Below the pieces are notes generated by a model that worked only from the letters and a program-made list of their open reading frames with translations, was not told the origin of the DNA and searched no databases. A program made the translations under genes and the position numbers. This document shows positions 1 to 7,072 of a stretch of 7,072 bases of DNA, one piece after another; position 1 is the first letter of the stretch; each line of letters starts with the position of its first letter. The stretch is from Prevotella sp. (GTDB lineage Bacteria; Bacteroidota; Bacteroidia; Bacteroidales; Bacteroidaceae), in the NCBI GenBank assembly GCA_017632825.1, contig JAGBQP010000021.1:1-7072 (forward strand). Direction: 5' to 3'.

Positions 1-3000
1 AATACGCTCAGGTCGTAAGAGGGAACGGCCCCGTCTTCCTCGTTAGCAACGAAGAGCTTGCTCTCATCGCTGGCAAGGTCAGAAAGGATGATAGAAGATA
101 CGCGGTTCATGATGGCACCAGCCACGCTGTCGTCGTCGCCCAGAACGGCGTCGGCAGCAGCAATCAGCTCGTCGTCCTCGGCAACGCCGAGAGTCTTCAG
201 CAGCTCAGTACCACGACGGATGCGCTCGTGCAGAGCGGCGTAACCAGAGGTCTGCTCGTTGTTTGACTTACCCTCAGTGAGCCACTTCTCAGCCAGTGTG
301 GTTACGTCAGACAGTTCCTTCTTGGCAGCAGAGAGCCTGTCGGTGTCAGTCTCCTTCTTGATGGTAACTACAGCCTCTTCGCCCTCACCCTCAACGGTGA
401 CGTACTTATCAGCGACAGCCTTTACATTTTTATAATATTCAATCTCAGAGTACTTCTCCTGCTTGCTGACAGAGAGGTCGTATGCCTTCTGAGCCAGTGT
501 GTAGTATTCGTCGCAGAATGCGATGTGGTCAGTCATCTTCTTGGCAGCAGCCTTCAGTTCATCAACAGCCTTAGCGAAGGCAGAGGGAGCTGTCATGACA
601 GTCTCCTGACCGTCGTACTGCTGAATCTTAGCTGTAAGATCATCGCGAGTAGCACCTTCGTACTTGTCGTCCTCAGCGCTCTCGAGAGTTGACTTAGCAT
701 CGTTCAGAGCTGTCTGCAGAGCCTTAATTTCCATAATACCCATAACGTTGGGGATGTACTCGACCTTGACATCGCCAATAGCGTTACCGTCACCAAAGCC
801 AGCAGGATTGCCATCCAGATTACCTGCAACCAGACGAATCACATAGTTACCATCAGCCTCAGGTGTGAAAGCGATGTCGAAAGCAGTATACTGCTTATCT
901 TCATTGATACGACCATCAGTTACCTTGAAGTCCTCAGCAACGAGACCGCTCTCGTCAATGATTGTACCATCCTCGGCGCTAACAGCGTCGTCCTTCAGAA
1001 TCTGAGCACGAAGCGTACGGTTTGAGCCGCTTGCAGGATATGCATCCCACTGAGCAGTCTTCAGAGTCAAGTGATAGGTCTTACCACCCTTCAAGGTCAG
1101 CTTGTGATCTTCCTCAAGACCATACAGGGCAATACCTGTACGAGCAGAACGCTGAGCCAAGTAAAGAACATTGGGAGTATAACCACTATTTCTATCATGG
1201 AACAGACGGTTGCCTGCGTTAGAATTAGCAGCCTGCAAAGAAGGATCTGGCTGATTCTCGTTAATATCAGCAGTTACAAGCCAGCCAGCGCCATTGGCAT
1301 CATCACCAGAGGTAGTGAAGTTAGACTCATAGAGAACCTCAGGCTGATCGTCGTCGCTTACAGTAGTAGGACCAACAGAGAACGTGAGGTCGTACTTAAC
1401 AGGATACTCCTCAGCAGAGAACTGACCGAGAATGTTCGTTACATTAATAGTATAAGCACCAGGGGCAAGTTCGCCAGCCTTGCGAGTAAGTGTAACTTCC
1501 TTAGAGAAGCCAGTAGCAGGTGTCTTAGCAAGTGTCTCCTTGCCAAGCTTAGCAACCAGAGCCTCACAGTCAACACCCTTGTCGAATGTCAGCGTGAACT
1601 CAGTGATAGAAGTGGGAAGGTTGAATGAACCATTCTCAGGGTCAGAGCTTTCCAGAACGGGGTCCTGGTAGCTGTCAGGCATAATCTCATTGAGAGCCTC
1701 ATTAAATGTAGCAGAAACCTCAATAACGCTAATGGCGTCTCTGCCCTCTTCAGTGTATGCAACATGGAGAGCTGCATCGTCGGGGTTCGTGAACACAAGC
1801 TCCACGCGGTCAGTTGTTTCAAAAACAACATCCTCTGTCGGGAATACATAAATCTTACCATCAGCATCGGCCTCGATGAACTCAACCGTAACAGGCTGAC
1901 CATTCTGCTTCAGAGTAGCGCATTCAACGGGGTAAGACAGACGAACCTTGCCAGAAGCCTTCACCAAGTCAGCAATATTGGTTGCGTAAGGGAAGATGAT
2001 AGCAACAGTCTGCTCACCAAACTCAGCCTCAAAAGAAGGAATGAACTTCTCGAACACGATGTTGTCGAAGTAGAATGTGTTAGGACCAACCTTGTCCTCG
2101 TTCAGGTTAAGAGCAATACTCTTAAAGCCGCCGTTATTAGCGTCAGCAGCAGTCACCGTGTGGTACCACTCGAAATGATCCCAGTCAGGTGTAGCAGTGA
2201 ACTTCAAATCGTCAAGATTGCCATTGTATGTACGCGGGTTAGCCTGAGCACTGGCCGTTACAGCCTGTGAGTTCTCAGCACGGTAGTCGAATGAAAGGCG
2301 AATCTTTGTGCCCTCAGTAAGAGTCTCGTTTGAGAGGAAGAAGAACTGTGTGTGCCAAGTTTCAGCAGGCTCAGCAAAAGAAGTCACCTTGAAAGCCTTA
2401 CCGTCCTTGCCTTCTTCAACAATCTCGGGAAGATCGTTGGCGGTATTGCCATTGTTAGGACCATCGAATGAGACGGGGAAGCTCGAGACGTCGTCGTTCT
2501 CGTCGGCATTACCATTGTAAATCAGGCTTACCCAACCAGAGGGAAGAATGCTGATCTTGTCAACAGTACCACTGCTGCCCCAGTTAATCTTTACGCAGTT
2601 CAGGTGGATGTACTCCAAGTCTGAAACGTCAACTTCTGCCTTACCGTCGGCACCAATGGTAACCTGCCTCTCAACGGTAGAACCACCATTGGGGTCGCCG
2701 CCTTCAGTAGGGTTGACACGGTTCATGATAACACGAAGACGGGTGTCGGCTGTACCCTCGAAATAAATCTTTCTCGTGCCAGTCAGGTTAGCGTACCACA
2801 GGTAATAGACATTGCTATTACCAAAAACCACTCCACCCTCATTGAGCTGAACGCCCAGGTTGAAGTCACAAGCAAAATCCTGCACGACACCTTCTTTGCC
2901 CTCATAGGACTGCGGTGCAACAGGTTTTGCATCAGCTCCGAAACCATCCCATGCCCTGAACGATTTTGCGTCAAGGTCGACGAACTGGCTTGCGGCATTA

Positions 3001-3062
3001 ACACTGATAACACCCAGTACAGAAAGTACCAGTGCAATCAATAATGTGTAAGCTTTTCTCAT
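1..3062 (-). CDS. Secreted modular protein with carbohydrate-binding-like and Ig-like domains (3' end outside window)
   Basis: The frame is open for 1020 codons from an ATG at 3062-3060 to the left edge; I translated it line by line and found no stop. The start is firm: an in-frame stop lies six codons upstream (3078-3080), with no other ATG between. Residues 1-24 are a signal peptide (MRK, hydrophobic core, cleavage near NAAS) without a lipobox cysteine, so export is to the periplasm or beyond. By eye, the modules in order are: a jelly-roll-like module (about 25-180, with an LRVIMNR stretch at 109-115); a second resembling CBM4/9-type modules (about 190-341, with WHTQFF at 236, DYRA at 259, DW at 293 and FYFDNI at 330); two Ig/Big_5-like domains (about 342-425 and 472-566, the latter with SDPENG and TFDKG); a third beta-rich module (574-772); and a mainly helical region (775-1000). 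Beta-like sequence seems to resume near 1002. The chain is rich in Asp/Glu. No catalytic motif was recognised; an enzyme, anchor or type IX secretion domain could lie in the missing C-terminus. Coding is certain; function is inferred. Confidence 0.9.
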   Translation of the reverse strand, partial: MRKAYTLLIALVLSVLGVISVNAASQFVDLDAKSFRAWDGFGADAKPVAPQSYEGKEGVVQDFACDFNLGVQLNEGGVVFGNSNVYYLWYANLTGTRKIYFEGTADTRLRVIMNRVNPTEGGDPNGGSTVERQVTIGADGKAEVDVSDLEYIHLNCVKINWGSSGTVDKISILPSGWVSLIYNGNADENDDVSSFPVSFDGPNNGNTANDLPEIVEEGKDGKAFKVTSFAEPAETWHTQFFFLSNETLTEGTKIRLSFDYRAENSQAVTASAQANPRTYNGNLDDLKFTATPDWDHFEWYHTVTAADANNGGFKSIALNLNEDKVGPNTFYFDNIVFEKFIPSFEAEFGEQTVAIIFPYATNIADLVKASGKVRLSYPVECATLKQNGQPVTVEFIEADADGKIYVFPTEDVVFETTDRVELVFTNPDDAALHVAYTEEGRDAISVIEVSATFNEALNEIMPDSYQDPVLESSDPENGSFNLPTSITEFTLTFDKGVDCEALVAKLGKETLAKTPATGFSKEVTLTRKAGELAPGAYTINVTNILGQFSAEEYPVKYDLTFSVGPTTVSDDDQPEVLYESNFTTSGDDANGAGWLVTADINENQPDPSLQAANSNAGNRLFHDRNSGYTPNVLYLAQRSARTGIALYGLEEDHKLTLKGGKTYHLTLKTAQWDAYPASGSNRTLRAQILKDDAVSAEDGTIIDESGLVAEDFKVTDGRINEDKQYTAFDIAFTPEADGNYVIRLVAGNLDGNPAGFGDGNAIGDVKVEYIPNVMGIMEIKALQTALNDAKSTLESAEDDKYEGATRDDLTAKIQQYDGQETVMTAPSAFAKAVDELKAAAKKMTDHIAFCDEYYTLAQKAYDLSVSKQEKYSEIEYYKNVKAVADKYVTVEGEGEEAVVTIKKETDTDRLSAAKKELSDVTTLAEKWLTEGKSNNEQTSGYAALHERIRRGTELLKTLGVAEDDELIAAADAVLGDDDSVAGAIMNRVSSIILSDLASDESKLFVANEEDGAVPSYDLSV

Positions 3063-3191
3063 CTGTTTTAATTGCTTTTAGTTAATTAATTTATATGAAT
3101 TAGGGAATTAGCGCTTTTAGAGGCACAAATTCGGCTGCAAAATTAAAGTCCGCGGCGAAGAATAGCTTTTGCGTACGTCTCTCCCGCTTTT
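3052..3191 (-). repeat. Five same-strand copies of AAAAGC around the gene start and promoter
   Basis: The minus-strand hexamer AAAAGC (plus GCTTTT) occurs at 3052-3057, 3074-3079, 3113-3118, 3165-3170 and 3186-3191. Start-to-start spacings are 22, 39, 52 and 21 bp. The copies at 3074 and 3113 extend to an identical 8-mer, CTAAAAGC. Two copies lie upstream of the candidate -7 box, two in the presumed leader and one in the first codons (the Lys-Ala of the signal peptide). No opposite-strand copy was seen in this stretch. The repeats are plain in the sequence; any regulatory role is speculative, as the local DNA is AT-rich. Confidence 0.4.
3138..3145 (-). promoter_or_regulatory. Candidate Bacteroidota -7 box for the secreted-protein gene
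   Basis: The minus strand reads TAATTTTG, a full match to the TAnnTTTG -7 consensus of Bacteroidota housekeeping promoters. It lies about 75 bases upstream of the ATG at 3062 and downstream of the HTCS terminator, where a promoter for this gene would be expected. No good TTG-type -33 box is visible at the usual spacing (only a weak TTC near 3160-3162), so the promoter may be weak or need an activator. The predicted transcript leader is about 65-70 nt. Confidence 0.5.
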
Positions 3192-3236
3192 CATTTTGTT
3201 GCAATGGGTCTCATACTCGTGCGAATTCGTTTACGC

Positions 3237-3269
3237 AAAAAATAAGGCGGACATCGCATGACGTCCGCC
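3237..3269 (-). terminator. Rho-independent terminator after the HTCS gene
   Basis: Read on the minus strand, a perfect 7-bp stem GGCGGAC/GTCCGCC (plus 3263-3269 and 3246-3252) encloses a 10-base loop and is followed by TTATTTTTT (3245-3237). The stem begins about 35 bases after the HTCS stop codon (3305-3307). There is no T-run on the plus-strand side, so it should work only for minus-strand transcription. It implies that the secreted-protein gene is not simply read through from the HTCS promoter. Confidence 0.85.
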
Positions 3270-3304
3270 ATCTATAGTGTATATCGGGGTTTCACGTTAT
3301 CAGG

Positions 3305-6300
3305 CTATTTCTCGCCCTCACGTTCCGCATATTCTGAGGGAGCGACACCGAAATGCTTGCGGAAAATGGTTGAGAAATGTGCCAAATTGGAGAATCCGAC
3401 GGTATAAGCAACCTGTGTCACATTGATTTTCTGCTCGCGCAGCAGGCGGGCAGCCTGCTCCAAACGGATGTTACGCAGGAACTCACTGGTGGAAATACCG
3501 GTCATCTCCTTCATCTTACGGTGCAACTGGGCTCGGCTGATGCCAACTTCCTGGGTAAGCATATCGACATTAAAGTCGCTATCGGAGAGATTCTTATTGA
3601 TAGCCTTCATGATTCGCTCCATCAGCAGTTCGTCGTTGCCCTTGACCTCGGGAGCCTCGACCTTGTCGGCCTGCATCTGGGCTCCGCTGTACTTGCCCTT
3701 CAGACGCTGGCGCGTCTGCAAGAGATTCTCGATGTTCATGCGCAGCTCTTCCATATTGAAAGGCTTGGCAAGGAAGGCATCGGCGCCACGCTCCAGACCT
3801 TCGAGGCGATTGCCTACATCGGCCATCGACGTGAGCATAATGACGGGAATATCGCTGATGTTGATATTGGTCTTAATCATGCGGAGCATGGTAAAGCCAT
3901 CCATCTCTGGCATCATGACATCGCTGATGACAAGGTCGTAGCGACTCTCGGGAGCTGCCGACAGCAGTTCCTTCAGGCCCTCACGGCCATTAGAACAGAG
4001 ATGGAACTTGTAATAGCGACCCAGCTCATTGGAGATATAGTTGCCGATTTCGGCATCGTCATCGACAATAAGCACACGATACTTGGTCGAACTGGTTACG
4101 ACGGGCTTGCCTTCAGCCACCGGCTGTACTTCAGGTACTTCGACGGGCTTCTCTATCTCCTCCGGAGTGAGATGAGCATTGCCCAAAGGCAGTGTGACGG
4201 TAAAGACGGAACCGCGCTGGCCGTCGGTACGGTTGCTGGCCTCGATGGTGCCGTGATGCATGTCAACGATCATCTTACAGAGGTTCAGACCAATGCCCGT
4301 GCCCTTGATATTGAGGCGCTGGGCGTTCTCGCCCTGATAGAAGCGGTCGAATATATGTTTCAGGCTGTTCTCATCGAGTCCGACGCCATTATCGGCGACG
4401 CGAAGCACAGCCTGATTGGCCTCAGAAGCCAGACTGACTACCACCTCACCATTCTCACCCGTATATTTGAATGCATTCGACAGGAGATTGGAAACAACCT
4501 TGTCAAACTGGCTGCGGTCAACCCACGCGTCGATCTGCTGCAGACTGCCACAGTCAAGACGGAAGTTGAGATGACGTTCCTGTGCACTGAACTCGAACAT
4601 CTTACAGATGCCGCGGACAAAAGACACCAGTTCTGTCTCCTGGCAATGCAGGTGCATCTGCTGCTTGTCAATCTTACGGACATCGAGTATCTGGTTGACG
4701 AGGTCAAGAATACGCTTGGCATTACGCTCAATGGTGTCAATGGGTGCCTCCAGCTGCTGAGCATCGGCCGTTGGATGGCCCTTAGCGTAGAGCTTCAGCT
4801 TCTCCAATGGGCTCATGATGAGCGTCAGCGGTGAACGGATGTCATGGGTAGCGTTGATGAGGAACTTCATCTTTTCCTCGTCGAGGCGCTGATATGTGCG
4901 CCGTCTGTACGAGTAGCCCATGTAACCAATTAAGCCTAAGATGCCTAATATATATAATATGTACGCAAAGGTAGAGCGATACCAAGGCGGTGTCACGACA
5001 ACAGTGACCGAGTTGACGGCAGAATAATCGTTACCCTGGCAGGCACGCACATCGATGCGATACTTGCCTGGTTGCAACTGCGACAGGGTAATGATGTTCT
5101 GTCCCTCGGGATTGGAAATCCACTCGCCTCCATTGACACGATACTCGAAAACGGCATTCATGGCGTTCTCATAGTTCAGCTGCGAGAAGGCCAGTGTCAC
5201 CGTATGGTCGAGATAGCTCACCTTGAAACGCTTGCTCTGAGAAATGGCGCAATCGGTCACTCTCACACCATTCAGAACGGTACGGGCGCTGACAGGCGTG
5301 CCGCCAGCCATAAAGCCCACCAGCTTCAGCGAGTCGATAGCTGCACTCTGCTTCCTGACACGGCTGGGCGAGAAGACGGTCAGACCGTCGTTCTGTCCGA
5401 AGTATATCATATCTTCGTCGGTATGCATTCCCACACCGTAGAGATACTCCTTCTGCATGAGCCCATTACCATTGATATGACCGATAAACGTGTGATTCTT
5501 GATAGAGTACTGCCAGATACCGGCTGAGGTGGAACACCAGACATCGCCATCGTTGGACTGCACAATGTAACTGATAACCTTATTGCGTAACTGGTCGCTG
5601 CCGGGGAACGGCTCGGCCTTGCGAGTCTTGCGGTCGTAGAGATAGAGACCACGCTCGGTACCAATAGCCATAGCGCCTTCAAGGCTGCGTCCGTCGGGCA
5701 GTTTTCCACTATGGAGTTCGCAAACCTCGTAGCAGACAATGCCATCGAGCAGCGTGTTCCAGCCTTGAGAACGGAAATTGTCTGTATGCGGGTCGTAGCA
5801 TGACACGCCAGAGGCGGTACCCATCCAGATGAGTCCCTTACGGTCGTTAGACAACGACATAATCCAGTTGTTGCAAAGACGACCGCGGCCCTTGTCCTGC
5901 TGCGAGAAATTCAGATTACGCACCTTGCCCGTAGAAGGGTTAAAGATGCAGAGACCGCGTGAATAAACGGAGATATAGAGATTGCCGTCAGCATCAGTGG
6001 TCATATCGTTGAAGCGGTCGCAATCGAAAGCAAACTGCTGTTCCGATTGTCCGGTTGCGGGATTGTAGGCATAGAAAGCATCGTCAGTACCTATCCAGTA
6101 ACGATGCATACGGTCACGATAGATAAACTCCACGGCCTTGGGCGAGGCAGGACGGGCCACCACCCTACCTGTCTTATCAAAACCATAGACGCCAACACCC
6201 TGAACGGTGCACCACGTAATACCACCATCGCCTTCGCATACGGAAGAGACTGGAGAACTGAGGCGCAACCCCTGACTCTCGAAAGTCCAGCTACTGAACT

Positions 6301-7072
6301 GGGGCGGGCGCTGGGGCACCATCAGCAGGCCCTTACGGTCACAACCCAGCCACAGATTTCCGCTACGGTCGAAGATGGCGGCACTGATCTTGGTGGTATA
6401 AGGGTCGATGCCAAAGGCATTGATGGCAACGGGTTCCAGACGACGCTGGTGGGTACCGACAACACGGCAGACGCCTTGTCCACGTGTACCTATATACAAT
6501 ACGCCAGTCTGGCTGACTGCAGCCTTGGTAAAGACGGCATCCTTCGTGGACAAAGCAGCAAGATTGACATCGGAGATGCTCATCTTGCCGTTATGATAAG
6601 ACATAATACCATGCTGGCAAAGTACCAACAGCTCGTCACCAAACTGGATAAATTCCTGTGGGTTGCCTACTTCTGAGCGGAACGTCTCCAGCTTCTTGCC
6701 AGTGTACATGAATATCCGGTCATCGAAGCCGGCCTTCCAAAGGCGGCCGCGACTGTCCTCAACAAAGAGGTTGAAATAGTCATCGGTTCCAGGAATCTTA
6801 AACTGACGTAACTGGCCATCGTCGGTAAGCGTGAAGGCGCCATAGCCTGATGTACCCACGAGAATGGTTCCATCCTGACGCTGCACAATGGTACTGACAC
6901 GCGGCTTCCAACCATTGGGAAAACTATAATGAATGAAACTCTGCGTAACGGCATCGTAACGGTCAAGTCCGTGATTAGTACCTACCCAAAGACGGCCTTC
7001 GCGGTCACAGAAAAGTCTGACGACCACATTAAAGCCCAAAGAACCTGGGTTATCATCATCATGAAGAAAAGA
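3305..7072 (-). CDS. Hybrid two-component system sensor/regulator (HTCS), N-terminus outside window
   Basis: This is a one-protein signalling system: a periplasmic sensor fused across the inner membrane to a histidine kinase, a receiver and an AraC-family DNA-binding domain. Numbering from the first visible codon (7070-7072), 1255 residues are present. Residues 1 to about 590 carry about 13 two-component propeller motifs of the LWVGT..GLxRYD type. A Y_Y_Y domain follows (about 610-693), then one membrane helix (about 699-721). The kinase shows HisKA with phospho-acceptor His743 in ATHDIRSPL, the N box (SNLLSNAFKYT, 861-871), G1 (DNGVG, 894), the F box (IFDRF, 907) and G2 (GTGIGL, 924). The receiver has the acidic triad DDD (1004-1006), phospho-acceptor Asp1051, Thr1081 and Lys1103 (AKPF). 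The AraC domain (about 1148-1251) ends with the signature VGFSNLAHFSTIFRKHFG. All expected catalytic residues are intact. The frame is open through 7072, so the TTG at 7039 is not the real start. HTCS proteins usually control nearby polysaccharide-utilisation genes; the ligand cannot be read here. Confidence 0.97.
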   Translation of the reverse strand, partial: SFLHDDDNPGSLGFNVVVRLFCDREGRLWVGTNHGLDRYDAVTQSFIHYSFPNGWKPRVSTIVQRQDGTILVGTSGYGAFTLTDDGQLRQFKIPGTDDYFNLFVEDSRGRLWKAGFDDRIFMYTGKKLETFRSEVGNPQEFIQFGDELLVLCQHGIMSYHNGKMSISDVNLAALSTKDAVFTKAAVSQTGVLYIGTRGQGVCRVVGTHQRRLEPVAINAFGIDPYTTKISAAIFDRSGNLWLGCDRKGLLMVPQRPPQFSSWTFESQGLRLSSPVSSVCEGDGGITWCTVQGVGVYGFDKTGRVVARPASPKAVEFIYRDRMHRYWIGTDDAFYAYNPATGQSEQQFAFDCDRFNDMTTDADGNLYISVYSRGLCIFNPSTGKVRNLNFSQQDKGRGRLCNNWIMSLSNDRKGLIWMGTASGVSCYDPHTDNFRSQGWNTLLDGIVCYEVCELHSGKLPDGRSLEGAMAIGTERGLYLYDRKTRKAEPFPGSDQLRNKVISYIVQSNDGDVWCSTSAGIWQYSIKNHTFIGHINGNGLMQKEYLYGVGMHTDEDMIYFGQNDGLTVFSPSRVRKQSAAIDSLKLVGFMAGGTPVSARTVLNGVRVTDCAISQSKRFKVSYLDHTVTLAFSQLNYENAMNAVFEYRVNGGEWISNPEGQNIITLSQLQPGKYRIDVRACQGNDYSAVNSVTVVVTPPWYRSTFAYILYILGILGLIGYMGYSYRRRTYQRLDEEKMKFLINATHDIRSPLTLIMSPLEKLKLYAKGHPTADAQQLEAPIDTIERNAKRILDLVNQILDVRKIDKQQMHLHCQETELVSFVRGICKMFEFSAQERHLNFRLDCGSLQQIDAWVDRSQFDKVVSNLLSNAFKYTGENGEVVVSLASEANQAVLRVADNGVGLDENSLKHIFDRFYQGENAQRLNIKGTGIGLNLCKMIVDMHHGTIEASNRTDGQRGSVFTVTLPLGNAHLTPEEIEKPVEVPEVQPVAEGKPVVTSSTKYRVLIVDDDAEIGNYISNELGRYYKFHLCSNGREGLKELLSAAPESRYDLVISDVMMPEMDGFTMLRMIKTNINISDIPVIMLTSMADVGNRLEGLERGADAFLAKPFNMEELRMNIENLLQTRQRLKGKYSGAQMQADKVEAPEVKGNDELLMERIMKAINKNLSDSDFNVDMLTQEVGISRAQLHRKMKEMTGISTSEFLRNIRLEQAARLLREQKINVTQVAYTVGFSNLAHFSTIFRKHFGVAPSEYAEREGEK

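Noticed and set aside
1071..2270. Plus-strand open frames (for example 1071-1628 and 1764-2270) opposite the secreted-protein gene.
   Set aside because: The minus-strand frame runs unbroken through this whole region with a signal peptide and domain-like sequence. The plus-strand products have no recognisable features and no promoter or start context.
3123..3229. Two similar stretches, CGAATTTGTGC (minus, 3123-3133) and CGAATTCGCAC (minus, 3219-3229), considered as a direct-repeat operator; the second contains the palindrome CGAATTCG.
   Set aside because: They agree at only 8 of 11 positions, and the palindrome is a common short sequence. The copies are almost 100 bp apart. This is too weak to call an operator.
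3236..3244. A possible second -7 box on the minus strand within the A-run at 3236-3244.
   Set aside because: The spacing is off by one from TAnnTTTG, and the A-run is better explained as the U-tract of the HTCS terminator.
3377..4834. A 485-codon open frame on the plus strand opposite the HTCS kinase and receiver region.
   Set aside because: It lies wholly antisense to well-conserved kinase, receiver and AraC motifs. It has no recognisable domain and reads as low-quality His/Leu/Ala-rich protein. It is a shadow of the real gene's codon use.
6047..6676. A 209-codon plus-strand open frame opposite the HTCS propeller region.
   Set aside because: It is antisense to clear repeated propeller motifs and matches nothing recognisable.
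3305..7072. The possibility that the HTCS is degenerate or has lost a catalytic residue.
   Set aside because: The phospho-acceptor His, N/G1/F/G2 boxes, receiver acidic residues, phospho-acceptor Asp, conserved Thr and Lys, and the AraC signature are all present in one frame.

Overview
The window looks like a chromosomal fragment from a gut or rumen member of the Bacteroidota, most likely the Prevotella/Segatella group. Three things support this. A hybrid two-component system (HTCS) of the architecture typical of that phylum fills the right half. A Bacteroidota-type -7 box (TAnnTTTG) lies upstream of the other gene. The start of that gene has an A-rich leader with no Shine-Dalgarno sequence. 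The genus is an inference from protein style, not proven here.

Layout: both genes are on the minus strand and both are cut by the window edges. On the right (3305-7072) is the HTCS, visible from inside its periplasmic beta-propeller sensor to its AraC-type DNA-binding C-terminus and stop codon. Its true N-terminus lies beyond position 7072. A stem-loop with a U-tract at 3237-3269 ends its transcript. The 242-bp intergenic region (3063-3304) then carries a candidate promoter (3138-3145) and several copies of a short AAAAGC motif. On the left (1-3062) is a secreted modular protein. It has a signal peptide, two jelly-roll-like modules, two Ig-like modules, a third beta-sandwich-like module and a long helical segment. 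It runs off the left edge after 1020 codons with no stop.

How they may work together: HTCS proteins in this phylum usually sense an oligosaccharide in the periplasm and switch on neighbouring polysaccharide-utilisation genes. The next gene downstream encodes a secreted protein with carbohydrate-binding-like modules, so it is a plausible target. However, no SusC/SusD pair and no catalytic domain are visible, so the substrate and the limits of the locus cannot be read from this window. No RNA genes, insertion sequences, CRISPR arrays or signs of recent transfer were seen.
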